A stretch of DNA of 64,000 bases, taken from NCBI RefSeq assembly GCF_006874425.1, contig NZ_VIJZ01000005.1, positions 248,001-312,000 on the forward strand, written 5' to 3'. Below, in pieces: positions 45,529-54,026 of this stretch (position 1 is its first letter; every line of letters begins with the position of its first letter). Origin of the DNA: Paenibacillus ottowii (lineage in GTDB: Bacteria > Bacillota > Bacilli > Paenibacillales > Paenibacillaceae). The translations under genes and the position numbers were made by a program. The notes below the pieces were generated by a model, which saw only the letters and a program-made list of their open reading frames with translations, was not told the DNA's origin and did not search any database.

Positions 45529-45617
45529 ATGTTAAGGTCCTGAGTATCGTACCTTGTTCCTTGTAAAGATTATTTTTTAAATAGTTTAGTCGGCAGAAGC
45601 CGTTCGGAGGGAGACAC

Positions 45618-46652
45618 ATGACGACAAGCCATGATGTACAAGGGGAAAGCTTCTTTCTCAATTTGCGATTTCTGTTGATTATATGCGTATTTGCAGGAAA
45701 CGCTTTGGAGCCATTAGTCGCTTCACTTCAGCTTGCCCAACAGTGGTTTAGCTGGATATTCATGTTTCATATGCCGTTATTTGTACTCGTTACAGGCTAC
45801 TTTGCCAAAACATCTTTGACAGGTCTCGCAGGACAAAAAGTTCTGCTTCAGATCGGTATGCAATATTTGATTTTTCAATCCCTTTATTCCATTTTGGATA
45901 TCGTAATCTTCCACGTTCCCCATATCCATCATTCTTTTTTTGCACCTTATCTGTTACTCTGGTTTCTCGCAAGTCACATCTGTTGGAGACTGCTGATGCT
46001 GTCTTTTCAGAAGATTCCACCTGTCGTCCAGTTGGGTATATCCGTGCTACTGGGGATCCTTGTCGGATATCTTCCCGTAGACGGCATATGGCTAAGCGTA
46101 TGCAGAACCTTTGTTTATCTTCCTTACTTTGTAGCAGGCTATCATTTGAAATATGTGGACATTCGCCGCTTCTTCACAACACCCGTCCGTATAATCGCCG
46201 GCATTGTATCTCTTCTGTTAATGGTACTGGCGGGAACGTCCTATTTTGGCATCCCGGCTGGCTGGCTGTATGGCAACATGACTTATGGTGAACTGGGCCA
46301 TACCGAATGGTACGCAGGGATTTACCGTATCGGCATTTATGGAGTTCAATGGATAGCATCTCTGGCGTTTCTAAGCTTTGTTCCAACCGTCACAGGACGT
46401 ATAACCGAGATGGGACGGCGTACATTATATGTCTTTTTGCTCCATGGCTTAATCGTCCGTACCGTTGTGGCAAAAGGAGTTTACGAATATATAGATACCC
46501 CTGTGGAAGTCCTGTTGATTCTAGTGTGTGCTGCAGGTCTGTGCTGTCTGTTGACCATGCCTTGGGTTCGAACTGCAACACGACCTCTGATTGAGCCACA
46601 GGTAGAATGGATGTTGAAGCCCACTCCTTATCTTTTTAGACGGTCTGCATAA
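45618..46652 (+). CDS. Acyltransferase 3 family membrane protein
   Basis: A 344-residue integral membrane protein with about ten hydrophobic helices, of the acyltransferase 3/fucose O-acetylase type. The N-terminal NLRFLLIICVFAGNALEPL and FMFHMPLFVLVTGYFAK match the family pattern, with the catalytic-type histidine in the latter; WFLASHICWRLL and FLLHGLIVR are further family segments. Such proteins O-acetylate surface polysaccharides, teichoic acids or small molecules. It starts at ATG 45618 after GGAGGG. The upstream region holds cre- and Fnr-like sites. Acceptor unknown. Confidence 0.85.
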   Translation: MTTSHDVQGESFFLNLRFLLIICVFAGNALEPLVASLQLAQQWFSWIFMFHMPLFVLVTGYFAKTSLTGLAGQKVLLQIGMQYLIFQSLYSILDIVIFHVPHIHHSFFAPYLLLWFLASHICWRLLMLSFQKIPPVVQLGISVLLGILVGYLPVDGIWLSVCRTFVYLPYFVAGYHLKYVDIRRFFTTPVRIIAGIVSLLLMVLAGTSYFGIPAGWLYGNMTYGELGHTEWYAGIYRIGIYGVQWIASLAFLSFVPTVTGRITEMGRRTLYVFLLHGLIVRTVVAKGVYEYIDTPVEVLLILVCAAGLCCLLTMPWVRTATRPLIEPQVEWMLKPTPYLFRRSA

Positions 46653-46827
46653 TTTTTTATTACATCTTTATTTCCCGATCAACACACGACAACCCGCTTA
46701 CGGACGAGAATGGAGGTGGTTATACCCTTCTTTACTTGGCGCATAGTGCCTGTTTCATACAGACAAAATGTGGTAAGTAAAAGATACGCGCAACAAAAAA
46801 CAACTTTTGAATAAGGAGTGATTTGTA

Positions 46828-47076
46828 ATGGCACGTAATCAAAATCAGGGTAAAATGAGTCGCGAAGAAGCAGGCCGTATGGGCGGAGAAGCTACTTCCA
46901 AGAAGCACAATAAGGAGTTTTACCAAGAGATTGGCAAGAAGGGCGGACAAGCAACCGCCAACTCACATGATAAAGAATTTTATCAGGAAATCGGTAAAAA
47001 GGGCGGCGATGCTACAGCTGAGTCGCATGACAAAGATTTCTACAGAGACATCGGACGTAAAGGTGGCAGAAATTAA
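46828..47076 (+). CDS. KGG-repeat general stress protein (GsiB-like)
   Basis: An 82-residue, highly hydrophilic protein. After a short head with REEAGRMGGEA it carries tandem repeats of about 20 residues built on FYQEIGKKGG-x-AT-x3-H, ending in IGRKGGRN, with three KGG/RKGG units. It belongs to the KGG/con-10 family of stress proteins, like B. subtilis GsiB, thought to act like hydrophilins in desiccation, heat or starvation. AAGGAG precedes the ATG. It forms a single-gene unit with a terminator 48 bp downstream. Confidence 0.93.
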   Translation: MARNQNQGKMSREEAGRMGGEATSKKHNKEFYQEIGKKGGQATANSHDKEFYQEIGKKGGDATAESHDKDFYRDIGRKGGRN

Positions 47077-47123
47077 AAGGTAGCCTCAATATTCCGCCCT
47101 CTTTTCATATAAAAACAAGCAGG

Positions 47124-47157
47124 AGCCCATCCGTTTGACTACGGAATGGGCTTTTTC
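47124..47157 (+). terminator. Intrinsic terminator after KGG-repeat gene
   Basis: The arms AGCCCAT-CCG (47124-47133) and CGGA-ATGGGCT (47142-47152) form a hairpin with a small bulge. TTTTTCTATTTTTT follows on the plus strand. Confidence 0.85.
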
Positions 47158-47228
47158 TATTTTTTCCGAACCGCCAGCAGATCAGAAAAAGAGAGTCTCG
47201 AAGAATTAGATTCAAATCCTCGCAGATG

Positions 47229-47268
47229 CAATATATAGATTAAAAAAACTATTCATATCTATATATTG
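47229..47268. repeat. 12-bp AT-rich inverted repeat upstream of ilvD
   Basis: CAATATATAGAT (47229-47240) and ATCTATATATTG (47257-47268) are perfect inverted copies 16 bp apart. They lie about 150-190 bp upstream of ilvD, after the KGG terminator. There is no T-run, so it is not a terminator. It may be an operator or a leader hairpin. The rest of the 343-bp gap up to ilvD shows no gene and no T-box. Confidence 0.6.
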
Positions 47269-47419
47269 TTGCTTACAGTACAATTCAATCCTCTTTCAAA
47301 AATCCTTATATATGTAGAAAAATGCGCACAACTGTGATAGACTCTTTAGAAAACATCTGCGCTACTACGGTGTTCATTGAACGCCATACCATTTTATACT
47401 TTGGGGGGAAACCAGCATC

Positions 47420-49108
47420 ATGACAGCTAAGACGAAAATGCGTTCCGATATGATTAAAAAAGGCTTTGACCGCGCTCCTCACCGCAGCTTGCTGCGCGCA
47501 GCGGGTGTCAAGGAAGAAGATTTTGACAAACCGTTTATTGCGGTATGCAACTCGTATATTGACATCGTACCGGGCCACGTCCATTTACAGGAATTTGGCA
47601 AAATTGTCAAGCAGGCCATTCGTGACGCAGGCGGTGTACCTTTCGAATTTAACACTATCGGTGTAGATGACGGTATTGCCATGGGACACATCGGTATGCG
47701 TTACTCTCTGCCAAGTCGCGAAATTATTGCAGACTCTCTGGAAACTGTCGTTTCCGCTCACTGGTTTGACGGCATGGTTTGTATTCCTAACTGCGATAAA
47801 ATTACCCCTGGCATGATGATGGGGGCATTGCGTGTTAACATTCCAACTATTTTCGTCAGCGGCGGTCCTATGAAAGCTGGGAAAGACAAGAACGGACGCT
47901 CTATTTCCCTGACTTCGGTCTTCGAAGGTGTAGGCGCTTATCAGGCTGGTAAAATCGATGATCAAAGTTTGCTTGAGCTGGAACAATACGGCTGTCCAAC
48001 CTGCGGCTCCTGTTCCGGAATGTTTACAGCGAACTCCATGAACTGTCTTGCAGAAGCATTGGGTCTGGCAATGCCGGGTAACGGCACCATCCTCGCAGTA
48101 GCAGAAGAACGCAAAGAATTTGTTAAACAATCTGCACGCCAATTGATGGAATTGATTAAGCTCGATCTTAAACCACGTGATATCGTGACCAAAGAAGCGA
48201 TTGATAATGCATTTGCACTGGATATGGCAATGGGTGGTTCTACGAACACCGTATTGCATACATTGGCACTTGCCCATGAAGCTGAAGTTGACTACCCTAT
48301 TGAACGCATCAATGAAGTTGCAAACCGTGTCCCTCATTTGTCCAAATTGGCCCCTGCTTCCGACTATCACATTGAGGATGTCCATAATGCAGGCGGCGTA
48401 AGCGCAGTGCTGAATGAACTGTTGAAAAAACCTGGCGCATTACATGGTGACTGTATTACAGTAACCGGAAAAACTCTTCGTGAAAACGTAGAGGGGCAGG
48501 AAATTCTCGACACTAACGTCATCCACAAATTGGACAACCCTTATTCCGAGCGCGGTGGTCTGGCTGTATTATTCGGAAATTTGGCACCAGAAGGCTCCAT
48601 TATTAAAGTCGGTGCGGTTGATCCTTCTGTTGGCGGTTATCACAAAGGTCCTGCCATCTGCTTTGATTCACAGGACGATGCGCTGGCTGGCATCGCTAAT
48701 GGTAAAATCGTCGAAGGGCATGTTGTTGTAATTCGCTATGAAGGTCCTAAGGGCGGGCCTGGTATGCCTGAAATGTTGGCGCCAACTTCACAAATCGTGG
48801 GCATGGGACTTGGTGCCAAAGTGGGTCTGATTACAGACGGACGCTTCTCAGGTGCTTCCCGTGGTATCTCCATCGGTCATATTTCCCCCGAAGCAGCAGA
48901 AGGCGGACCAATCGCTTTTGTTGAGGACGGCGATATCATTGAGCTAGACCTGAACAATCGCAAGATTGAGCTTCATATTACGGACGAAGAATTTGAACGT
49001 CGTCGCGCCAACTGGAAAGGTTTTGAGCCGAAAGTGAAGACGGGCTACCTGGCACGTTATTCCAAGCTGGTGACGAACGCAAGTAACGGCGGAATTATGA
49101 AAATCTAG
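47420..49108 (+). CDS. ilvD: Dihydroxy-acid dehydratase
   Basis: A 562-residue iron-sulfur dehydratase that makes branched-chain 2-oxo acids from dihydroxy acids in valine, leucine and isoleucine biosynthesis. Cluster cysteines lie in [12 protein letters not shown] and [35 protein letters not shown] closes the active site. GGGGGG lies 11 nt before the ATG, with some spacing slack. It stands alone, away from other ilv/leu genes, and has its own terminator. Confidence 0.97.
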   Translation: MTAKTKMRSDMIKKGFDRAPHRSLLRAAGVKEEDFDKPFIAVCNSYIDIVPGHVHLQEFGKIVKQAIRDAGGVPFEFNTIGVDDGIAMGHIGMRYSLPSREIIADSLETVVSAHWFDGMVCIPNCDKITPGMMMGALRVNIPTIFVSGGPMKAGKDKNGRSISLTSVFEGVGAYQAGKIDDQSLLELEQYGCPTCGSCSGMFTANSMNCLAEALGLAMPGNGTILAVAEERKEFVKQSARQLMELIKLDLKPRDIVTKEAIDNAFALDMAMGGSTNTVLHTLALAHEAEVDYPIERINEVANRVPHLSKLAPASDYHIEDVHNAGGVSAVLNELLKKPGALHGDCITVTGKTLRENVEGQEILDTNVIHKLDNPYSERGGLAVLFGNLAPEGSIIKVGAVDPSVGGYHKGPAICFDSQDDALAGIANGKIVEGHVVVIRYEGPKGGPGMPEMLAPTSQIVGMGLGAKVGLITDGRFSGASRGISIGHISPEAAEGGPIAFVEDGDIIELDLNNRKIELHITDEEFERRRANWKGFEPKVKTGYLARYSKLVTNASNGGIMKI

Positions 49109-49145
49109 ATGCATTGCCAAGCTAGGATATTTTGATAAAACACTG

Positions 49146-49185
49146 AAAAGCCTCTCGACTCCTAACCAAGGTTCGAGAGGCTTTT
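49146..49185 (+). terminator. Intrinsic terminator of ilvD
   Basis: AAAAGCCTCTCGA (49146-49158) and TCGAGAGGCTTTT (49173-49185) form a 13-bp perfect stem with T-rich and A-rich flanks. It can act on both strands and also serves the convergent deacetylase gene, which ends 10 bp away. Confidence 0.88.
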
Positions 49186-49194
49186 ATTATGAAG

Positions 49195-50640
49195 TCAATT
49201 GCCTGATCCTGTATCGGCTGTTTTTGAAGCCCGGATTGAAGCGTGAACAGCGTCTTCTTCGGCCAGTTCATTGTTACGTGTATGAACTACATCCCTTTGA
49301 TCTGTCGGATCAAAAGCATGGTCTGTCTGATGTGAATCTACTTGTTGGAAACGATCAAATAAGGTGTCAATGGGCATTACGATTAGCTTTGGTACCATGA
49401 CCTCTTTTTTTTCAATCAATTGCTCCGAACCCGAAGGGTGGATGATACGAAATAACAGCTTTAAATATACCGTAGACATATGCTTAAACAGTCCTTGGGG
49501 GATCTCTCGAATTTGAAATCCTAATTTTTCAGGCCCTCGATGAATCATACTTACTGCATAGATCGCCTTGACACCCTTCATTCCAGAGTCATGCACGACC
49601 CGTTGGGCAAGATCAGGTAGTTGTGTTTTCACAATCCGAATCAATTGAATAGCTAAATGTACCATGGACTTTGCCGTCGATCCCAAACGAAACAACACTT
49701 TATTGTCAAAATGAAGCTCAATGATGGGGTCCCCTTTTTCCAGCCACCTACCGTTCTCCATATTTATATTGGGGCCATGATAGATACGGCGACGATAATA
49801 AAAGATTGTATTATTCTTGCTGACAGGACGAAGACGGAACAAGGCATGAAATAGCCGCTCGTATTGTAGCCATCCGAACACCATCGTTTTTTTCATCCAA
49901 TCCCTACTGGACAAGCTGGAGACAGTCGATTGATTTCCAGACTGGCGGCAAAGTAGTGTATCCACGCGTACACTACGTAATTGCCGTTCCTGGGCGACCA
50001 TCAGTAGCTTCTCTAGCGCAATTAGCATATTCCTTGGCGCTTCTGCATCTGCCCCCAATGTTGTACCACAGTCATGGAGTAGCATGACCTCGCCACCCCT
50101 CAGCTTTTTGAGCATTCTTTCCGCTAGTTGTTTCGCTCCAACGCTGGCCTTCCAGTCACCAAACATGGAGGACCATAATACGATTCGACGACCATTGTTT
50201 TTGGAAATATCAAATAAGTTCACAATCCCCCAAGGTGGACGATAAAAGGTCGTCCCTTCGCCAGTTACTCGACGAATGACTGACTCCGTCTGGGCAATTT
50301 GTTTTCTAACCGTAACAGGCCGCATGAGCCAATTCGATTTGTGCACATAATTGTGAATACCAATCAGATGACCTTCATCATGCATGCGTTTCAAAAGCTC
50401 AGGATGCTTTTCGGCATTTATCCCTACAACAAAAAAAGTGGCCTTGGCATCAAAACGCTTGAGTAAATCAAGCAACTGCGATGTATAGACTGGATCAGGA
50501 CCATCATCAAAAGTGAGTGCATATTCTCGTTCACTTTTGCCGCGCCGGAACACCCGGAAACCAAATATACGACTTACCAGCGCCGGAATAAAAGCATAAA
50601 AAGTTGAAATGTAAAACATCCATAACAGCAAAGTCTGCAC
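49195..50640 (-). CDS. Polysaccharide deacetylase with YkoP-like C-terminal domain
   Basis: A 481-residue protein. An N-terminal hydrophobic segment (about 1-27) is a signal anchor. The NodB domain (about 36-230) has motif 1 TFDDGPDP with the paired Asp residues, motif 2 HNYVH as metal ligands, motif 3 RPPWG and motif 5 LLHDCG. A second domain (about 255-425) follows, with YERLFHALFRLRPVSKNNT and GDPIIELHFDNKVLFRLG, resembling what I recall of B. subtilis YkoP, of unknown function. The tail is acidic and probably disordered. It likely removes acetyl groups from cell wall or exported glycan. It converges on ilvD. Confidence 0.88.
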   Translation of the reverse strand: MQTLLLWMFYISTFYAFIPALVSRIFGFRVFRRGKSEREYALTFDDGPDPVYTSQLLDLLKRFDAKATFFVVGINAEKHPELLKRMHDEGHLIGIHNYVHKSNWLMRPVTVRKQIAQTESVIRRVTGEGTTFYRPPWGIVNLFDISKNNGRRIVLWSSMFGDWKASVGAKQLAERMLKKLRGGEVMLLHDCGTTLGADAEAPRNMLIALEKLLMVAQERQLRSVRVDTLLCRQSGNQSTVSSLSSRDWMKKTMVFGWLQYERLFHALFRLRPVSKNNTIFYYRRRIYHGPNINMENGRWLEKGDPIIELHFDNKVLFRLGSTAKSMVHLAIQLIRIVKTQLPDLAQRVVHDSGMKGVKAIYAVSMIHRGPEKLGFQIREIPQGLFKHMSTVYLKLLFRIIHPSGSEQLIEKKEVMVPKLIVMPIDTLFDRFQQVDSHQTDHAFDPTDQRDVVHTRNNELAEEDAVHASIRASKTADTGSGN

Positions 50641-50819
50641 GTTTTATCCCCACTTTTCTATTCTGAACTTCCAAGCAGGCTTCCTGAGGAAAACTCACTT
50701 ACTTATATGTTATCACAATGACGTAAGCATGCCGAGATTTTGCTGTTGCATAGGGTCAGGCACCAAGGTCCAATTTAGTGTACAATAAATAAAAATCTTA
50801 AAGGAGTCGTTGTATACAT

Positions 50820-51974
50820 ATGCTTCCATTGTACAAAAAATATTGGCGTACTGTTTTTGATATCGGTCTGATCGTCTTAACCGTGTATTTAATTATGTTC
50901 GTCTCCAGCAAACTTTATCAGCTAGCCGCACCTGTGTTCCTTTCATTCGTCGTATTTTGGTGCATTGAACCTGCTGCTCGTTATTTTCACCGCAAAGGCA
51001 TGAAAAAGCCCTTTGCCTCCGCACTCTCCGTCTTGTTGTTTATCATCTTATTACTGGCTATTTTTTTCGGATTGGGCCTGATCCTGGTGACCCAATTTAC
51101 AAAAGTCGCGCAAAACCTCCCACATTATACCCAGATTATCCAAACAGAATTCACGCGGTTTCTTCATCTTTCTCAAGATAAAATCGCTGCATTACCTCCG
51201 GGTGTGACTGAACGTGTAAATGAGTATTTTGCGACTGCTACCACCATTGCTACAAAGTGGGCACAGCTAGGGTTATCTTTTTTCATACAATTCCTCAGCT
51301 CTTTCACTGTTTTTATGGGCAACTTCGCGGTTGCAATCATTTTAGCGTTCTTTTTGAGTATGGAAATTAATCTCTGGAAGGGGATTGCCCGCAGTAAAAC
51401 ACCTAAGACACTAAAAACGGCGTACCTTTTTCTGAAAAATCACGTACTCAAAGCCATTTCCGCCTTTCTCAAGGCTCAAGCTTTACTGGTAGGAATTACC
51501 TTTATCCTCGTATTTATAGGTTTACTCATTTTACAAGTGGATAATGCCCTATCGTTGGCGCTCGTAGCAGCTTTATTTGATATCCTGCCGTTGTTGGGTG
51601 TGCCTGTTATTTTTATTCCATGGGCCGTGTATTTGTTCATCACAGGCAACACTGGCTTGGCGGTAGGTTTGCTTATTGTCATGGCTGTCACTGTGATTGT
51701 GCGCCAGCTGGCAGAACCTAAAATTACTGGTAATTCTATCGGCGTTTCGTCTGCCTATCTAATGCTTTCCTTTGCCATTATATCGTTATCTATCTTCGGA
51801 TTGGCCGGATTAATTCTGTCCCCCATTCTGATCATTTTGCTCAAGGAATTGTGGCAACAAGGTTACCTGCAGCAATGGATTCGGTTTCCGATTGAGGAAT
51901 TTGACGAGCCTCCGTTTATCGTCAAAATTCAGGAGGAAGAGCGTGCAGCTACTCGTGGAACTCAAGAGGATTGA
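50820..51974 (+). CDS. AI-2E (PerM/YueF) family membrane transporter
   Basis: A 384-residue integral membrane protein with about eight helices. It shows family segments such as SFVVFWCIEPAARYFHRKG, NFAVAIILAFFLSME, LALVAALFDILPLLGVP and LAEPKITGNSIGVS. The AI-2E family includes TqsA and Na+/H+ antiporters; substrates vary and cannot be assigned here. AAGGAG precedes the ATG at 50820. Its last 13 bases overlap the 3' end of the convergent PBP gene, and no terminator lies between them. Confidence 0.9.
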   Translation: MLPLYKKYWRTVFDIGLIVLTVYLIMFVSSKLYQLAAPVFLSFVVFWCIEPAARYFHRKGMKKPFASALSVLLFIILLLAIFFGLGLILVTQFTKVAQNLPHYTQIIQTEFTRFLHLSQDKIAALPPGVTERVNEYFATATTIATKWAQLGLSFFIQFLSSFTVFMGNFAVAIILAFFLSMEINLWKGIARSKTPKTLKTAYLFLKNHVLKAISAFLKAQALLVGITFILVFIGLLILQVDNALSLALVAALFDILPLLGVPVIFIPWAVYLFITGNTGLAVGLLIVMAVTVIVRQLAEPKITGNSIGVSSAYLMLSFAIISLSIFGLAGLILSPILIILLKELWQQGYLQQWIRFPIEEFDEPPFIVKIQEEERAATRGTQED

Positions 51975-53737
51975 GCTAGCAAATCCATTACTTGACCGAA
52001 GAGTGCTGTGGCTCGATTCGCAGCACGCGTTGAAGCATTTTGCACAAGAACGGCAACTGCATAACGGGGCCGTTCTATCGGACCGTAACCAATAAACCAC
52101 TGGTGATTTATGGGACGGCCGTTTTTTAAAGCTTGAGCCGTACCCGATTTACCAGCCAGCCTCCAAATTTTATTGCGCAAGGAGGCACCAGTCCCCTGTG
52201 CCACAACCTGTTCCATTGCATCACGAAGTGTATGTGCTGTGGATGTGTGAATCGAGCGGCCGCCTTTGAGTAAAGGTGCAGCATGAGCAGGTAGTTCCAG
52301 CAAGGTGCGTCCATCTGCGTAGCTGATGCGTTTTACGATGCGCGGTGCATGTACTTGACCATCATGCAGCAAGGTAACCATGAGGTTGGCTGCTTGAAGA
52401 GGCGTCACCAGTACATCACGCTGACCGATAGCTGTCTGTACACGTACGCCCGGGTCAGACGTATTCGTATGGGAGCCAAATACGGCTCCCTTTTCTTCGT
52501 GATCCAGCGGTCTGAATTGAGGTAGCCCTGCCAGGTTGCGGTCTTGCCAGCCCACAGTTCGACTCAATCCCAGTGCGGAGGCTGCGGCCTGAATTTGCTC
52601 CGCGTTAAGCCGTTCGCCGAGATGAGCGAACACACTATTACAGGATACGACAAGCCCTTCCTCCAGGTTCAGGGTGCCGTGTCCTTCTTTTTTCCAGCAT
52701 GACAATCCATACTTGCCATAGGCTCCATGACAATGAAATTGCTCCTGCGGTTGAACCACGCCTGATTCAAGCGCAGCCGCAGCTGTAACCAACTTGAAAA
52801 TGGAACCAGGCGTTACCGCTTTGAGAGCACGATTAGACCAGTCTGTTTGTTGCTGCGGATCCACATGCGCGGGATTATAAAAGGGGCGAGACACCATTGC
52901 CAGCACATCCGCGTTACCTGCATCAAGCACAACCACTGCCCCTTCTGCCAAATGATTCGATTCTGTCAGTTTCTCAACCTGCTCCTGCAACGGGAGATCA
53001 ATCGTAGTCTGCACCTGTAATGGATAATGAGCATTAGATGGGGCACTGACACGAAGCGGCATATGAGCCAATGGCCGACGTTGCGCATCTACAGACCGAG
53101 AGACGAACGTCTCGCCAACACCGCTCAGCAGCGGCTCCAGCGTTCTTTCCAGACCAGCTGCTCCCATCGGAAGTTCACCTGCTCGTTCGCCACGTTCATA
53201 CAGAAAACCAAGCCATTGTCTGCCATTGGGCAAGTTCGTATAACGTTGCGCATACGGTACAAGCTCTATGAGCGAAGGGGCCAACTTCAGCAGTTTGCCC
53301 GCTTCATTCGGATGGATTTGCACGGGCTCTCCGCGCCCATCGCGCCATATAAGCGGGGATTGCAGCCCCTTCCAACGCGTCAGCAATTGCTCCTTCCTTG
53401 TATGCAGCAGCTTGGCCAGTTCCTGACCATGCATGGCTGCTTTGCCATCTACATCGGGAAAAAGCACTGGCGTCCATACGATCCCACCCGTTAAGGGTTG
53501 TCCATGTCGGTCCGTAAACTGTCCACGCCCAGAATCAATGGCGATTCCTTCCTGTCGCTGACGTGCTGACATTTCTTTAAGCGAATGCCCTCCGTAAAAT
53601 GACAAATGAATGCCCGCTGTCGCCTGAATCCAAGCCAATCGGAAACATAAGATCAGCAGCAATACCATGATCCCCAAGGCTATGTATGCAATTCGACGTT
53701 GACGTATGAAACTGCTATGACGCCTTAACACATTCAT
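51962..53737 (-). CDS. Class B penicillin-binding protein (transpeptidase)
   Basis: A 591-residue bitopic membrane protein. One N-terminal helix (about 16-36) anchors an extracellular PBP dimerisation-like region and a transpeptidase domain with all three active-site motifs: SxxK in TPGSIFKLV (S312, K315), SxN in VSCNSVF (S365-N367) and KSGT in LAGKSGTAQ. It cross-links peptidoglycan stem peptides. The cysteine-rich insert FHCHGAYGKYGLSCW before SxN is a feature of the sporulation/elongation-type PBP group related to PbpI and SpoVD. I cannot decide between vegetative and sporulation roles. It overlaps the convergent AI-2E gene. Confidence 0.9.
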   Translation of the reverse strand: MNVLRRHSSFIRQRRIAYIALGIMVLLLILCFRLAWIQATAGIHLSFYGGHSLKEMSARQRQEGIAIDSGRGQFTDRHGQPLTGGIVWTPVLFPDVDGKAAMHGQELAKLLHTRKEQLLTRWKGLQSPLIWRDGRGEPVQIHPNEAGKLLKLAPSLIELVPYAQRYTNLPNGRQWLGFLYERGERAGELPMGAAGLERTLEPLLSGVGETFVSRSVDAQRRPLAHMPLRVSAPSNAHYPLQVQTTIDLPLQEQVEKLTESNHLAEGAVVVLDAGNADVLAMVSRPFYNPAHVDPQQQTDWSNRALKAVTPGSIFKLVTAAAALESGVVQPQEQFHCHGAYGKYGLSCWKKEGHGTLNLEEGLVVSCNSVFAHLGERLNAEQIQAAASALGLSRTVGWQDRNLAGLPQFRPLDHEEKGAVFGSHTNTSDPGVRVQTAIGQRDVLVTPLQAANLMVTLLHDGQVHAPRIVKRISYADGRTLLELPAHAAPLLKGGRSIHTSTAHTLRDAMEQVVAQGTGASLRNKIWRLAGKSGTAQALKNGRPINHQWFIGYGPIERPRYAVAVLVQNASTRAANRATALFGQVMDLLAQSS

Positions 53738-53785
53738 CCTCCTTTCATCATTTTTCCAGTAGTATGTCCGGTGATGGAAAAAGAA

Positions 53786-53816
53786 AACCCACTCAACATG
53801 TAATGTTGAATGGGTT
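53786..53816 (-). terminator. Intrinsic terminator after small membrane protein
   Basis: AACCCA-TCAACAT and ATGTTGA-TGGGTT form a hairpin with one mismatch and a short loop. On the minus strand it is followed by GGGTTTTCTTTTTCC. It ends the chemoreceptor-small ORF transcript. Confidence 0.82.
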
Positions 53817-53822
53817 GCCGAA

Positions 53823-54026
53823 TTATTGATAGCTAATGATGTCTGTTTCTGGGCTCCAATCTAGAATTTCGTCTAACGAATAATAGACTGTTATAAAAAT
53901 AGTAAGGGCTAGAATCACCCAAGCTACCTTTGTATTTGTATGCATCCTTCGCTTTCCTTCTTGATAGATTTTGATACTACGGGGATCAAATGACTGACAA
54001 TCCTGATTTCCTCGGTTTTGCGACAC
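53823..54026 (-). CDS. Small single-helix membrane protein, hypothetical
   Basis: A frame of 67 codons starting at a GTG that directly follows the chemoreceptor stop codon (TAGGTG). An internal ATG at 53945 with GAAGG 10 nt upstream would give 40 residues and may be the true start. Both versions contain one transmembrane helix (VAWVILALTIFITVYYSL) and a short acidic tail. A terminator directly follows the stop, which supports a transcribed unit with the chemoreceptor. I do not recognise a family. Confidence 0.5.
   Translation of the reverse strand: MSQNRGNQDCQSFDPRSIKIYQEGKRRMHTNTKVAWVILALTIFITVYYSLDEILDWSPETDIISYQ

Larger units (their letters stand above)
45304..45617. other. Intergenic region with cre-like and Fnr-like sites
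   Basis: A 314-bp gap between the divergent hydrolase and acyltransferase genes. I see no gene in it. It holds a cre-like site at 45496-45511 and a perfect TGTGA-N6-TCACA dyad at 45513-45528, both entered separately. Confidence 0.5.

Noticed and set aside
46828..47076. The nucleotide repeats in the KGG gene as a CRISPR or VNTR array
   Set aside because: The repeats of about 60 bp are imperfect and follow the protein repeat in frame; they are coding repeats.
47158..47419. A possible T-box leader in front of ilvD
   Set aside because: I find no T-box core sequence and no terminator/antiterminator pair before ilvD; only an AT-rich inverted repeat is present.
47585..48385. A 266-codon minus-strand frame opposite ilvD
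   Set aside because: It lies wholly inside ilvD on the other strand, with Cys- and His-rich random composition and no ribosome site.
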